DNA of 64,000 nucleotides from Echinometra lucunter. Its lineage: Eukaryota; Echinodermata; Echinoidea; Camarodonta; Echinometridae. Position numbers and translations under genes: made by a program. Location of the stretch: NCBI GenBank assembly GCA_029962745.1, contig CM057162.1, forward strand, positions 16,539,817 through 16,603,816, written 5' to 3'. The notes below the pieces were generated by a model. That model saw nothing but the letters and a program-made list of their open reading frames with translations, had not been told where the DNA came from and did not search any database. Shown here piece after piece: positions 12,193-24,960 of this stretch; the first letter of the stretch is position 1; each line of letters starts with the position of its first letter.

Positions 12193-13497
12193 CAATTGGC
12201 CGTATCGATAAAACCAGCAAACGCCTAGCAAATACTTTTTCTAACCTTCTGCTTGTCTCTTCAGATAGCCAAATAAGTCATTGCTAGCAAAAAGAAGTAG
12301 GATTTTGTTTCTTCTGCAGTATGAGCTAACATTCCTATTCCAAATCAAAAGGAAAGGTTTTGTTCTTGTACACAAAGGCCTGCCAGATTAGGAAATGCCT
12401 ACATGAAAGGGAGGAATATCCTTTCCTCAACAAGCATTTGCTTGCTTTTTTGCAAGCTCCTCTGCAGGTAGCTTGCTCTTTTTCTTACAAAAATATGATG
12501 TAAATTACCCGTCTTTATTTTGAAATTTCAAATTGCCCTAACTTTCTTTTTAATACATGTATTCATCTTCATTCCCAAAGGTTTGTTACAAAATTGAATA
12601 TAACATCCAGCTTGGTTACATTTAAATGCAGTAGGTCAAATCGCTTTCTGCATCAAATTTGGAAAGTGAGCGAGGAGTGAAGCTTTCGACAAGGCTTACC
12701 CATCAGAATACAAATCTCCTTTGTGCTATTTTCTAGAAGGCATCTTGATCTGATGTTGGATTGCATGACCTGTCGAAAACTTTCAAACAGTATACCACCT
12801 GTCAAACAACATACCGCTCACCTGGTAATGCTGGACCCTATAGAAATATTTGATTGATAAAGTATTACTAACAGCCCATGAAGAGGCTCATTCAGAAGAA
12901 TTTTTAACCGTAGCCCTGAGCTTGAGCTAGACCAGGTGTCTCAAAAAATGTACTGCAGTTTATAAAGCATTTTGCTTTCGAAAAGTATTGTTTTACATCA
13001 TTGGGATCATTGGTTAAGATAACTGAAAATGGTAAATAAGTTTCATTCTATGCCATTTTATTTCATTTTTTGCAACCGATAAGAATTGTGTCAAGAATTT
13101 CCTTTATCAGTGTTTTCGTAACATGTTACAACGATTGAGAAAAACCTAAAGACACTAAATGATGCATTAATTTAAACGAAACAAACATGCCATAAACCAT
13201 TTGTTAAAAAGGCAACTTTAGAAGATGGAAAAAGATGATCTTTGTAGTTTTTCTTTCAGAAGCTATTTTGAAAATATTAGAAAATATGCAATTTTTAGAG
13301 GTAAAGTAGGACCCCTATGCTGAAAAAAAATGAAAATCGGCCTTTCCGCTTTTTGGGACACCAGGTAAAGGTCTCTGGCATAGAAAAAAGGTCCGGCGCA
13401 AGTAGTCGCGTTCAGCTTTCACTTTGGCATAATAGTTATTACTAGGCATGCTAGGAGCTTTAGCTTCTAATGCTACTTTTATCGATACGGCCAATTG
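12193..13497. repeat. Possible 1.3-kb element with 21-bp terminal inverted repeats
   Basis: A perfect 21-bp sequence at 12193-12213 (starting CAATTGGCCGTATCG) recurs inverted at 13477-13497. Its distance and orientation fit the ends of a non-autonomous DNA transposon. A 90-codon minus-strand frame inside (13315-13587) has no recognisable domain. No target duplication was seen. The alternative is two independent copies of a short repeat. Confidence 0.5.
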
Positions 13498-13736
13498 TCT
13501 ACGAACTTTGATGTCGAAACTGCAGAGTCTATTTTGGTATGGTTTGAGTACCTCCATCCATTTCCCAGTCGCGTTATTCGATGACAAAGCATTACACTCT
13601 GAAAAAGACTAGATATGACGCTTATCCGTAATTTGTCGTCCCACACATTTCGTTTCTATATTTAATTCCCATTATTGAAAATTGTTACGTTACTTTACAA
13701 CTAGGCCTGTTTACTGAAGTGCACATAGAGAAGTAT

Positions 13737-13767
<31 letters not shown>

Positions 13768-14477
13768 TTCATCTTTCTTTCCACATGTTACTTATAACTT
13801 TGCATACGGTCAATGTTATATATTACAATGCAAACAAAATCACAACAAAAGTATATTGAAGTGGATTAAAAGAAAGATGAGGAGACCTTGGTAAAAGCAG
13901 ACTTTGTAAGGTGTAAGGTCCCCTCTGACCAACTTATAACTTAGCTTGTACATAGCGACGTTGTTACTATAATGGAATTATAATACTGTAACTACCTAAG
14001 AATACAAATATGAAAGGGATGGAGAAAAAAAAACACAGGCTACATACGAAAGAGGAGGGGGACTGTAGATTTATGAATAACAAGACGGGCGAGAAGAGAG
14101 AAAATATGAGAAATGATAAAAATAGGAGTACAGAACATCGACAATAGGTACATTACAGGACAAATACAGAAACTCATGGAAAATGGAAAACAAAAGGTTG
14201 ACAATCTACAAAATTATTTTGTTGGACAAAGAATATAAAGAAAGGGGATTACCAAGGAGTACACCAAAGGCATCAATATAACTACAACATGATAATACTC
14301 TAAGAGTCACAACAACCATCAAGAAGATAAAGTGTACGCTTGAATGAAGAGAGGCTAACAGATTGCTTAGCGCTAGAATCAAGAGAGTTTCAGAACCTGG
14401 GTCCAGTACAAACCAATGTATTAAAACGAAATTTTGCCCTTACTTTGCGTAAGTAAATACACTTTTCCATTCCAAAT

Positions 14478-14597
14478 TATGGTTGGTTTCAGGGTTTTTG
14501 AGTACAAATACAAGTACTCATACACATGTTTCATCTTAGTTTAAGAATTTTTTTAAATCAGCTACTCACAAAGTTAGCCAATGCCTTCAACATGGAA
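14478..14597 (-). repeat. Dispersed repeat copy (SINE-like)
   Basis: On the minus strand this segment matches 32190-32300 with small changes (shared GCATTGGCTAACTTTGTGAG, GATGAAACATGTGTA, CCCTGAAACCAACCATAA). The other copy is followed by an AATAAAG and (TAC)n tail, which suggests a SINE-like retroelement. Confidence 0.7.
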
Positions 14598-15439
14598 AAT
14601 ATAATTCTACCAAGTCACTTTTGACATACAGTGTGTATCTTAAAAAGTAAACCCGATTTTTACTTACGATTTCAATCAGTAGTTTGGGTTTAGCTTCTAT
14701 ATTTTGGTTATTGTTGTTCAAATAATACTTTTACACCTATGTACATTAAGTTCCCTAATTGCATTTTCGTTATGTACACATACATGAGTAGATAAGGTCT
14801 ATATAATGAAACTACTCTTGAAACTTCCTTCTTAAACAGTTGAATGGATGAATATGCTCTCTATGTTGTTTTCTGGCAAACAGAATTGAAAATGTCATTG
14901 ATATCGTCAATTCTTTGATAAGGGAATATGCAAGTAAATGTGTATTGACACGTTTGGAAAACTCACTTTCTTGTAAAACTATGCTCTTTGATTATAAACA
15001 AGCATTCAAAATAAATAACAGCCCAAATGATAAAATAGATAAGTGTTCACAGAGGGAGTATAGATGAAAGAAAATAAAGATTCTGATGATTCAAACACTT
15101 TTTTGTGTAGTCACTGACTGGTGTTAAATGATATGTATGGAGTAAAGATGGAGTTTGAAGGTCCCAATGTTCTGACAATTTTTTTTAAAATTATTTCAAG
15201 TGTTGCAAAAGAATTCATATTATCGCTTGTAGACTATTATTCATCATTAATATGTGACCATTATTTCTGCTGTCACATTGCATGTCTACCTCAATATGCA
15301 AGCAGTATTATACCTCCATTAAACCATTAATACCAGGAAAATAGCCTCTTTCCCCTTTGTATTGAATGTAATACACCTCGTCATAACATATTTCATTGTG
15401 ATCAAAGTCCAAAGTCTCTCTACGATCATGACTATATGG

Positions 15440-15660
15440 CTTACTTCGAACCATCGGGTCTTCGCGTCGGGCTGTGTAATCGCGTAACGCGACATTTCGT
15501 GAAAATCGCCTTTATTTACGAAAGGTCGGGTTCACCATTTGAGAAATATACCACTTAAATCTACGAAAAGTCGGGTCCATTAACCCGACACTTCGTATAA
15601 ATTAGCTAGCAAATATACGAAGGGTCGCGTCCTTAACGCACATTTCTACAACAAATAATT
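15440..15660. repeat. Degenerate 50-bp repeats with a CG-rich hairpin
   Basis: The motif TTACGAAAGGTCGGGTTCAC recurs as TCTACGAAAAGTCGGGTCCA and TATACGAAGGGTCGCGTCCT at about 50-bp spacing. The middle copy forms a hairpin: TACGAAAAGTCGGGT, 5-base loop, then AACCCGACACTTCGTA. It is CpG-rich in an AT-rich setting. Confidence 0.6.
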
Positions 15661-16213
15661 TGACGAAAAACGGCTTGAATAAAAGCTAGCATTAGATTCG
15701 CACAAAGTCAGCCTTTGCCTCGGAAAGTCCAGAGGTGAGTACAGTTTAAATTTGTCCAAAATTATAATCTATTCATAATGAGTTCTAAATTGTGCCAATT
15801 CTGCGTTATTTTCTTTATATTTTCAAAGAACTGTCCTGAGTTGTATGTCATGAAATTATATGCTATAAACTCACGAACTTTGTAGACTGTTTTCATCGTC
15901 GGCAGCTCATGTAACCGCTGCATTGCGCTAAGCACCCTGTCACGACGCAACATCTTGCCCAGACTTTCGGGCGGATTGCCGATGATTGTAAATGCAGTGC
16001 AAAACGGTTGACAGTGAGATTCAACGCTTATCCCACCTACATGCATAGTGTGTTGGCGAGTTGACGAATCGGTTATCCTAAATTTTTGCATGATGTATAG
16101 CTGTGTAAAGCGGGGGGGGGGGGGGGGGGGGGGTCTATGACTGTGTGTACAGTTTAAGCTCAGATTTCAAAGACAGCATAAGGAAGCATAATGAGATTAG
16201 GTATGATTTAATC

Positions 16214-16666
16214 CAGCGGTGTAACAGGTTCCTGTTATCGGGGGGGGGGGGGCCCAAAATTTCTGGTAACTCAGGCAAGAATCAGTGGCATAGTTATGAT
16301 TTCATTTGAGGGGGCGGTAGTGAGTACACAAAGCATTCAATACACTGAGCGTGCAAAGCGCACTCCATGGGGGGAGGGTGCAGGGAGGGGCAGACTACCC
16401 CCCTTAAGTGAAATCCTAGCTACGCCACTGATTCTAAATTTACTTACCAGGAAATTTTTGGCTCTGTCCCCCCCCCCCCCCCCCTTTTTCCTCTTTTTTC
16501 CATATTTCTTCTTCTTTCTCCCTTTTCTTCTTTCTTTCCCTTTCTCCCTTCCTTTTTCTTCCTTTCCTTTTCATTTTTTCCCCTGTGGTTTGGTGGATTT
16601 TCCCGCTGAAATCCTTCAGGGGGCACTCTGTCCCTCCCTCCCCTGCCCCTGGCTGTTACACCACTG
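16214..16666. mobile_element. hAT-like non-autonomous element, 8-bp target duplication
   Basis: The terminal inverted repeats CAGYGGTGTAACAG begin at 16214 and end at 16666. The element is flanked by a perfect direct repeat ATTTAATC (16206-16213 and 16667-16674), the 8-bp duplication expected of hAT transposases. It is 453 bp and has no transposase. Inside is a second pair of ends, AGAATCAGTGGCATAG (about 16281) and CTACGCCACTGATTCT (about 16422-16437), which looks like a nested smaller element. It also contains long G and C runs and a pyrimidine-rich tract. Confidence 0.85.
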
Positions 16667-16674
16667 ATTTAATC

Positions 16675-18658
16675 TTGTTTCTACTTCTTCACGGATTGTT
16701 GATATATCTATAGACTCCAACAGTGTCCAATGATTTTTTTTTTGAGAGGTAGATCAGAGCTTCCCATTCATTTATTTGTTTTGACTTTGTTCACCAGATT
16801 GATCATGCCTATGTTGAAACTTGATGCTGCATTTATGTCTGCATCCACATCATGTTGGAGATGTAGGTGATGATTGCTTGTTGACTGAGACTGAAGAAAA
16901 TTTGTAGGTGATGATTGCTTGTTGACTGAGACTGAAGAAAATTTCTGCAAGAAATGCATTAGTCTACAACTCCAGTTATGGAAGGTAAATGAATTCTGCA
17001 TGAATTTAGTAAGGTTGCTACATGTACATGTATGTCAATATTCAGCAAGGGTTTAGCATCATTTACAAGGCCATTGGCCTTAGTTGCAAATACACCCATT
17101 CTTGAATTTATTTGTAACATTTTTCTATTATTATTGTCTCCTTTGAAAATTTTATCAGTCTGGCATGATGAATATTTTTCTTCCTTGAGTTTCATGGGCA
17201 CCGGCACCATGATCAAAATTTCTCACCAACATTTCTTGCTTACACTTCATTAAGAAATGTATTGCTTAGGTAAAGCCAAATAATTGTTCATCTTTACTTG
17301 TTCATTTTTGCTATACAAGCAGAAACTATATTTTGTTTTCTGATTTCCTCTCATTTCATTTGCAAGTTTATTTTTTATTATTAAATTTCAAGTTCAGATA
17401 TTTATTGTTCAATGTGTGTGTTGTTCTAAATTTCTGTTGTATAAATTTCAATTGTATTTTGAGTTCTGTGAAATAAAATAAAATGATGTATAAACCTTGG
17501 TCTGCAAAGGTAAATACTTAGTGCTCCTACTGTCCATAATTTGCACATGTACTTTGCATTTATCCTAATTCAAGTCAACTTTCAATCTCATCTTGATTTC
17601 TTTAACAGAAAGAATTCAGCTTCTACTCTTCATTGCATTGGACCCCTGCTTTGTAGATCTGTCTCTCAATGAGTGAGGAGTCATGGCCCTGAATGCAGCA
17701 GGGGGGGGGGGGCGGGAGCAGTAGCCCAACCCACAATTCAATTCAATTCAAATTTATTGATATGCAATCAACAATTTTAGATTATTATCATTAAACATAG
17801 TTACAAAAAAATGCATTATTTTTTTAACTAAACCCCTCCCCATAGGTGTGTGTGAATTATTTGGAATTCTTACAGCAGATTATTGTTTCATTTAAGGATT
17901 TGGAATTCATAAATTCAGTACAGTGTACTAGTAATTTGAATTGAATGATGAGTATGTAAGTTTCAAAATTACTGTTTTCAGTTGCATTTTAATTAATTTG
18001 ATTCATTCCTTCCAAAGGGATGTGGAATAGCTCATCCTTCCTGAGTTGCGCACAACATCTGACTATGAGCTCTATCAATGATTTATCTACAAGTATTATT
18101 TAAAGTAGAAAAGGATTCTATTGGGCCTTGATACATGTTGGCAATTTCAATTACTAACATTTGAATGGCAGTGATGTAAAACTCTATAGTTTATTCTTTA
18201 TTTTGTTGTAAGTTGTGAACAGGGTATATGATTTTAAAATGAGTAATATGAAATATATTATACTTTTAAGTGATGAATGAAGACTGATGTAGTTTCCTTT
18301 TTATTGGAATGAACCTATTTTAACATGTACATGACTGTAATCACCATGCAGAAAAATAATCATTAGATAGCAAATCCATTTTTTTTTTACTACAAGTGTA
18401 CTTTGATATTGATTGTGTAATCCCCAGCAATTTTTAAAAGATGTGATAATTGTAATACATGTATACATGCACAACTAAGAAAATACTGAAGCCCCCTCTT
18501 ATGAAATGAATATGGGGGTAGGTGAAAACTGAAGCAACCAAGAGGGTGTGTTCAAGAGAGATGAAAAGGGTTGGAAAGAGAGACAGAGACAGATACAGGA
18601 AGAAAGAGATGAAAAATCAATTCAGGCGAGATTATTTGATGAAAATTCGAGGGTGTCC

Positions 18659-18691
<33 letters not shown>

Positions 18692-19277
18692 GCAGAGAAT
18701 GGGAAAGGATGGAGTAGTGGAGAGTTTGTGAAGGAGATAATTGCAATGAATACGTGTTTTGTGTTGATCAAATTTATCAGATTTCTTCTTATTTTGTTAT
18801 TTTTAGACAAATGAGTGGCATACCATTGTTTGAGGATCTACACATTCCTCATTCCTCCTGCCCTACTCCTGGTTATGGTACCACAATCCGCATCCCCCCC
18901 CCCCCTCCATGACCATGGGTGCATGAGATGAATGAGACAGAAAACCTTTCTCAAATATGTCTATTGAAAGGGTGTATGCATGGTTTATGCTTATTTGGGA
19001 CCCTAAATGTAAGGTTAATCTGTCAAGTGGAATCATTTCACTGCAATCGTCCTTAAAACATGAAGTTCTAGTGCATTATTTCCCTTTTCTTATGATACAC
19101 CCTAGATGCTTTTAGAGTCCCATAAACTCACCAAAAGCCATGCTCGACTGCAGTGTATTGGGTGTTTCCCCCTCCTCCCCCACTGATTAATGATAAATGA
19201 AATCGAAGTACTGAGGATGGGCAGGTGTATGTGAGAGGTAGACGATACATACCCCACTCATCATTGGAATAGTTCCC
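16675..19277. other. AT-rich non-coding stretch
   Basis: There is no convincing exon. A direct duplication of about 48 bp (GTAGGTGATGATTGCTTGTT) lies at about 16860-16940. A run of ATTCAATTCAATTCAAATTT at about 17739-17760 resembles the tail of a minus-strand retroelement. A (GA)n tract followed by poly-G lies at about 18659-18692. Open frames over the GA tract are artefacts. Confidence 0.5.
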
Positions 19278-20300
19278 CGGGGCCCGTTTCACGAAACCGT
19301 CATAAGTCAACTTCTCAGCTAAGATCGCCGCTAGTTGGCTAGTTGTCTGCTACGTGTTTCACGAAGCCGTGTTTGCCAAGATCAACGCCAACATCCCGAC
19401 TAAGAACTTATGACGCCTCTGACCCTGTCATATCTTTTTTCGTTGATATGCAGCGCCATCACATGCCGCTAATTTGGTAGATTATGGCTGGCCAAAATGG
19501 AAGCTACATAGATGTAAAAAAAAAATAATTCAAATCTATCTTTTCTAAGGGTTCCTGCAATCAGTAATTCATCCTTGCTCATGTATTAATATTATATTTC
19601 ATGTTTCATATGAAACGATCTGCAAAAAAAGTTTCCTAGGGGGTTTCTCCCGTGATTGTAACATCTCTCAAAAGAACTCAATTCTGCCATGTCAGGCAAG
19701 GTATAATCAAAGGGATAGTCTGTAGATTTCAGACCCATATTTATTCAAAGATAATGTATATCATAGATTTTTAAACAAAATACTTTTTGAGACACATATT
19801 TTAGCTTGTAATTTGCCAAAATTATGCATATCAACGTTTTGGTCAAGACGTGACGCTGGATAAATATTTAATTTGTCTCTTTTTTCGATCATGAACGTAA
19901 GGGTTTATTTTGCAAATCTAGTGTCCTGGGGGTACCCATCTTACGTTCAAAACGACAATGAACTTAATTATTAAAAACAGAATCTTATAAGTTTTTCTTT
20001 GGTGTAATCTGCCTTCTTTGAAAATATCTTGTATCTATTACCCCCTGCTACTATTTCTAAGCTTTGCCCTCACCAGATCACTCAAATAATTGCAGTACTG
20101 ATAATTTCTTGTTTACAAAATATATGTGTGATTGTGATCAAGGCTATGTGTTGTCACATTTCCTCATCGATTCACGAGATATTTAGCTAGCATGCTCTTC
20201 TGCTCTTCGTGAAACGGTTTAGCAAGATTAGAGTCATCGCCGTAGTTGGCGGACAAAGATATGACTAACTTGGCGTTGATTTCCAGAAACAGGCCCCCGG
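19278..20300. mobile_element. Possible 1-kb element with GGGCCCGTTTC ends
   Basis: The left end GGGGCCCGTTTCACGAAACC is mirrored by a right end that reads, inverted, CCGGGGGCCTGTTTCTGGAA. Further in, both sides carry related copies of TTGGCG/GCCAA and a GTTTCACGAAGC motif (19357; inverted near 20207-20220). No coding capacity was found. The ends resemble those of the intronic MITE at 9207-9507, so the two may belong to one family. Confidence 0.5.
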
Positions 20301-20630
20301 TATCTACGTTGCCCTATTGCAAGGATTAAAGGGAAGAGTCATATAGTGAGGCTGCTTTAGGTTGTAGGTAGAATAATGATTTATGGTACAAGAGTAAGGG
20401 ATATAGGTTACGAGTTTTTAGATATGAGCTAGGGATAGATTACCACATAGCTAATAGGCCCTCTTGTTTATATATAAAATTGTAAATAGGGTTATTTTTG
20501 TTTGGAGTATCATGCAGAACATTTGAACTTTGTAATCTAAATATTTCTTATATAAATTATAGATCTCAATTACTATACCCTTTTCAGATAGATGATAAAG
20601 AAATTTTGATTACAATTTTTTTTTTCTCAG
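20301..20630. other. Non-coding stretch upstream of first Ig exon
   Basis: No signal-peptide exon could be identified here or in the preceding 10 kb, although the first Ig exon requires an upstream exon ending in phase 1. Confidence 0.4.
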
Positions 20631-20768
20631 GTCATGTAAATGCACGAGACCAGGTTCCTGACGACACAGTATGGACGCCTGCTAGTGCAACATTTTTCTA
20701 TGGCCAGTCCAATGCGAACATCGCCTGCAAATTCCTCGGGACTCCATTTGCCGTCTACTGGATGAAAG
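20631..20768 (+). CDS. Ig receptor exon 1 of those seen: first half of Ig domain 1
   Basis: 138 bp, phase 1 at both ends, after a strong TTTTTTTTTCTCAG acceptor. It encodes the B-strand cysteine (NIACKFLGT) and the C-strand tryptophan (YWMKG) of a V-type immunoglobulin domain. The domain is completed by the exon at 21926. The donor (G|GTACAT) is weak but usable. An upstream exon carrying the start codon and signal peptide must exist and was not found. The receptor is probably a cell-surface recognition or adhesion protein; ligand unknown. Confidence 0.75.
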
Positions 20769-21460
20769 GTACATAGATTACCTATTTGGAGAGGAATGGG
20801 GCAGATTAACACCCATCCCTTCAAATTCAAAGCTATAGAAATCATAATTGGGGATTCTTCTGTGGAATGAGGAAGCTATTGCATTAGTTTCAGGTCATCG
20901 ATATGGTTTAGAACCAGGGATCCTGAAAACGATTGCAATCGCTTCAGCACTGAAGCATGTCCATACGCATGCACCAGTCCTGCGGTGGAGCAGGGGGCAG
21001 CCGTCAGATATTTCATGAAAAACAAAGAAAAATGTATTCAAAATCTACTGTATACCTTTTCCCCCGCCCCGTCTGAAAAATCCCTTTGTACGCGGTCACG
21101 CACTGAAACATCATGTACAATGCAATATGCACTCTTCCTGGAAAGATCTAAGCTTCGTTCAATGAAGTTCATTAATCATGAATAATATTATTGTCACAAT
21201 CACTTGGTGAGTGGAGCATTCTGAGCTAAGTAAACAAAAAAAAAATCCAACGTTATGAGCAACAGCGTAAATTATATTTAACAATGAATAAATAATCAAT
21301 AAGTGAAACATATCAATTAAAATGAGTTTGTGTATAAAAAATGACTGGTTGCCCTATTGTCATTCATTTTAGTAGTTGCATTTGTCATGTTTTCAATTAA
21401 TCAACTAAACTTGCTTCAATGTTTTTTTATATCATTTTTTGTTATATTGTAATTTTTGTT

Positions 21461-21502
<42 letters not shown>

Positions 21503-21925
21503 AATATCAAAAATATGATATTTGCTTCGGAATCTTTGTAAAATTCACGTCTGACGGAATTTGTTTATTTATTGGCATCTTTCCTTATATATGATACATG
21601 AGAAATAAACACGCTTGAACTGAAAATGAACTAAAAAAATTATCTGCGGGAAATAAGGTCCTATAAGACTACTTTCTGTTTCATGTTACTGTATGATTTG
21701 AGAATGCTGATGAGCCTCGTCGTAGGTCGTTGAGGACCTACTACTGGAAAATGCCCCTTAACCACTACTACACAACATTCGTTGCAATATCGGATTGCAA
21801 TCATTTATCAAAAATTCTTCGTATTCCGTTTTTGTTTCATTTCCATTAGTGAACTGAATAAATGTCCAAATATGTAAAGTAAGAATATTTCCCTCAGAAA
21901 TAAATTTCTTCTGAAATATTTTCAG

Positions 21926-22135
21926 GGAGTTCCACAAAATCTGCGGACAGGCTTGTTTCCCGTACCGGTGGGAGAGTATCAGGACAAAAGTATGATGAGG
22001 GCTTGCTCGATATTACCGAAGACTACTCTCTCGTCTTTACTAACATTCAAGCAGCTGATGCAGGGAATTACATCTGTAGAGTTTCGAATCATAACGGATT
22101 TCTCATCGCCAATAATACTGAGGTCAGGGTTTTAG
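21926..22135 (+). CDS. Ig receptor exon: second half of Ig domain 1
   Basis: 210 bp, phase 1-1, acceptor ATTTTCAG, donor G|GTAAGT. It carries the hallmark F-strand motif DAGNYICRV preceded by YSLVFTNIQ, typical of V-type Ig folds, with a potential N-glycosylation site (NNT) near its end. With the previous exon it makes one complete Ig domain split by a phase-1 intron just after the conserved tryptophan. Confidence 0.85.
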   Translation, partial: GVPQNLRTGLFPVPVGEYQDKSMMRACSILPKTTLSSLLTFKQLMQGITSVEFRIITDFSSPIILRSGF

Positions 22136-22184
22136 GTAAGTGAACATGATTATGATAATCTCAGCCTCTAATTACTCCCTTCAA

Positions 22185-22217
22185 ATATGGGCCGCGACGC
22201 GACAAAAGGGCCCTTAG
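22185..22217 (+). repeat. 33-bp inverted repeat, left copy
   Basis: This copy is perfectly inverted at 26628-26660; the core is GGGCCGCGACGCGACAAAAG. Both lie in the same intron of the Ig gene, 4.4 kb apart, so they could be the ends of one inserted element or two separate repeat copies. Confidence 0.7.
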
Positions 22218-23711
22218 CTCTCCAAATGGCTTACGCAGTAAAACCGCGCTAAAGTCAGTGCATATCAAAACGTGCAGAGCGCACTGGAAAAAAAAAATAA
22301 CAACACCAAACCATGCAAAACAAAACACACGTGCGGATGAAAAATACCAGAACAGTGCAGTGACTGAAGACCTATGTTACTAGTCCATCGATTAATCTGG
22401 CTCTAGCTGATGATCAAATGTCATTCCTTGGATGAATCGGTAAGATCATTATTATAATTTCTTCACACAGTCTGTTCCAGTAGAAATTACGGGTTTTAAA
22501 GGCATTTCGTGCATTTAATTCAGTTTTAATAGGTGACTGTCTAGTTACCTCGTTTCGTAGTGCCAGTTGCAACTTAACTTCAACTTCAAGACTGCATGCA
22601 TGCATGCATAGTTTCACAGATAAAGTTGTTAATACCTGTAATTCCGACATGTAACGTTGTATTATGAAATATCCTTCCTCTGTTAGTGTTATTTCTTTTT
22701 CATATTACTGTATAATCTTTGAATATCAGTTTTTGTATTTTATTTCATCAGTCATGTCAGTATGGCAATTTCTTTAAACCAAGATTTAAGCAGTCACATG
22801 CAAGAAAAAGCGAAGATGTGTCTTAATGTTGAAACGTTAGTTGTCTATTCCACTACAAATACAATCATGGGACTAGAGTAGATCTTAACTTCAGACCTGC
22901 TTATACCAATCTGTGGAATTTGTTGATACATATTTGAGGCCTTAATTTTCCCATGCTGAATTTACCAGTCAGGAATTCATTAGAAAATTTTAGCAGAGCT
23001 CCAACAAGTTATATATATGTACAGTGTATTTCCTTCACAGAGTAAAATAAAGTTAGGCCTCGGCCCTAGATCTAGGCTAGCATATAGTCTAGTTGATTTC
23101 GGGCCAGACTAGGACCTTGCCCTAGCTCGGGCTCTGAATAAGGATGGAATTAAAAATAACTTTATGTATCACAACCCTGTAAGCACAGACCTGCTTTTAG
23201 AAAAATTAAGAAATCAATAGAAAAAGATAAAGCTGAAATGGAGGGGGAGGGGGCAGGGCATTGCTTATTGAGAGAAGGATGGGAGGGGGTAGATCATTAT
23301 TCACAAAAAATTCCTCCCCACCTTTCCCATTGTGTATTGCTTGATTTTTCTTCAGTTTTGAGTGCATTTATTATCTCTGTAGACTTTCTTTTTTATTAAA
23401 GCAATTGAATTACAAACTGAATTTCAATTATTAGGCATAATGGAATATTTAGTTGAATTACTTATAGATTAATAAAAATTGAAACAATACTAATCACAAA
23501 ACAACATTACTTAATGGATTAAATGTTATTACTGTCTAATATTTCATATTAGAATGAATAACACTTTGTAATCCATACTCATTTAATGCTGTTGGTGTAC
23601 TTCAGATTTTCTAAAACAATAAATCTGTATATCAGTGTGATTCATCTAAGCAGTTGGCTGCTTCTAGTGCCATTTCATGTATAATTAAAAGGGATTTTTT
23701 TCTTTTTACAG

Positions 23712-24960
23712 GCCATTGATATGGAGAAGCTAAGCCAGGTCATGCTCGTCCCTATCACCCTTGTCATCTCCAGGCAAATATAGGAATGTTAGACTGTAAC
23801 TTAGAGGCAAAGTTGGAAGGAGAGGGGTAGGATGTGATAACCACATTTAATTCAATGATGCTGGAAATGTCAGGTCACTGCATTCATATCAGAGGAGGAA
23901 GCAGAGGTGATCTAAGATCTTGAAACAATAACTGAAGTTGGATTCTCTTTGCGTCAACCCAGGATGAACTTCACAATGATGGAGATCCTACAAAATAAAC
24001 ATGGGTATGACTGTACAGGATTTCACTAGAACCAGTAGTGTTTGGAACTTTGGATGCCTTAATGGTCTATGATCACATCCTTTCAGTGGGTGAATGAACT
24101 TACCAAAGCCATGAAAGCTGAGCATGACCTCTATATTATGTGAGAACTGACTGACAGCGTCCAGCTGTACTATAGTTGAAGTTATGAGGAAGTGATATTG
24201 CTACTACTTTAATGAACAAAGTGCAAAAAATTGCTTTTTGTATCTTCATAATTTGGGTGACAAGTGCCCTAATAACTCATGACACATGTTTCAATAGGAG
24301 CAATCTCACATTCAGGATGATATTACCTTTATTTCATAGACAATATTTAATTCCAAATATCCACTGCGTTTGTGTGCTTGCAAGAGCAGACGACTTGAAA
24401 AGTAAATTTAAAACTAACAAATTTTTAATTATTGGATGAACAATAGGATTTCTTAATGTCATATAGGATTTTTTTTTCTTCATGAATTATGTCACATGTG
24501 CAATGATCTAAATTTAGATGGAATTGCTTCCTTGTATCTTAACTATACCAAAAAAAAACAACTACTAGCTAAACTTTGTAAAAGAAAATAATGGGTAGAT
24601 GTGAAGAGATATTTTGGGGTACGTGATTTTATTTTATTTTTTAGTGAAAGGAAAGGAAAGGATGAATTTTATTAGGAAGACAGTACAAACATTCTCCACT
24701 CTCAAATTTATTAGAAACAGAAAGTATTTAACATTTTCAGACTACAGCTTAAAAAAGAGCACCATTCCAGTCGGATTTAAATTCATAATTTGAAGTACAG
24801 CGTATGTCAACTCTTGCTTTGAATAAAAGTTACTAGTGTGACAAGTGCAATTAAGGAAAATTTCATTTCATTCCATGTTGTACTGACCTATTACGTATTA
24901 CAAAGTTCACAGTTCATATCTTTTATTGATCCATATTTGAAGAGAAAAAAATAAACCCAG
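23712..24960 (+). other. Candidate alternative 3' terminal exon
   Basis: A strong polypyrimidine tract and acceptor (TTTTTTCTTTTTACAG) precede 23712. Entered in phase 1 from the Ig exon ending at 22135, the reading is Gly-His-stop, which would give a soluble protein with one Ig domain. Entered in phase 0 it encodes 23 residues (AIDMEKLSQVMLVPITLVIS...) and stops at 23783. AATAAA motifs occur downstream (about 23988 and 24947). No protein homology was recognised; transcript evidence would decide. Confidence 0.3.

Larger units (their letters stand above)
13498..16205. other. Repeat-rich non-coding stretch
   Basis: It contains a GATA microsatellite (about 13737-13768), a copy of a dispersed repeat (about 14478-14597) and a palindromic cluster (15440-15660). 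A poly-G tract of about 22 bases lies at 16111-16132. No exon was recognised. Confidence 0.5.
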
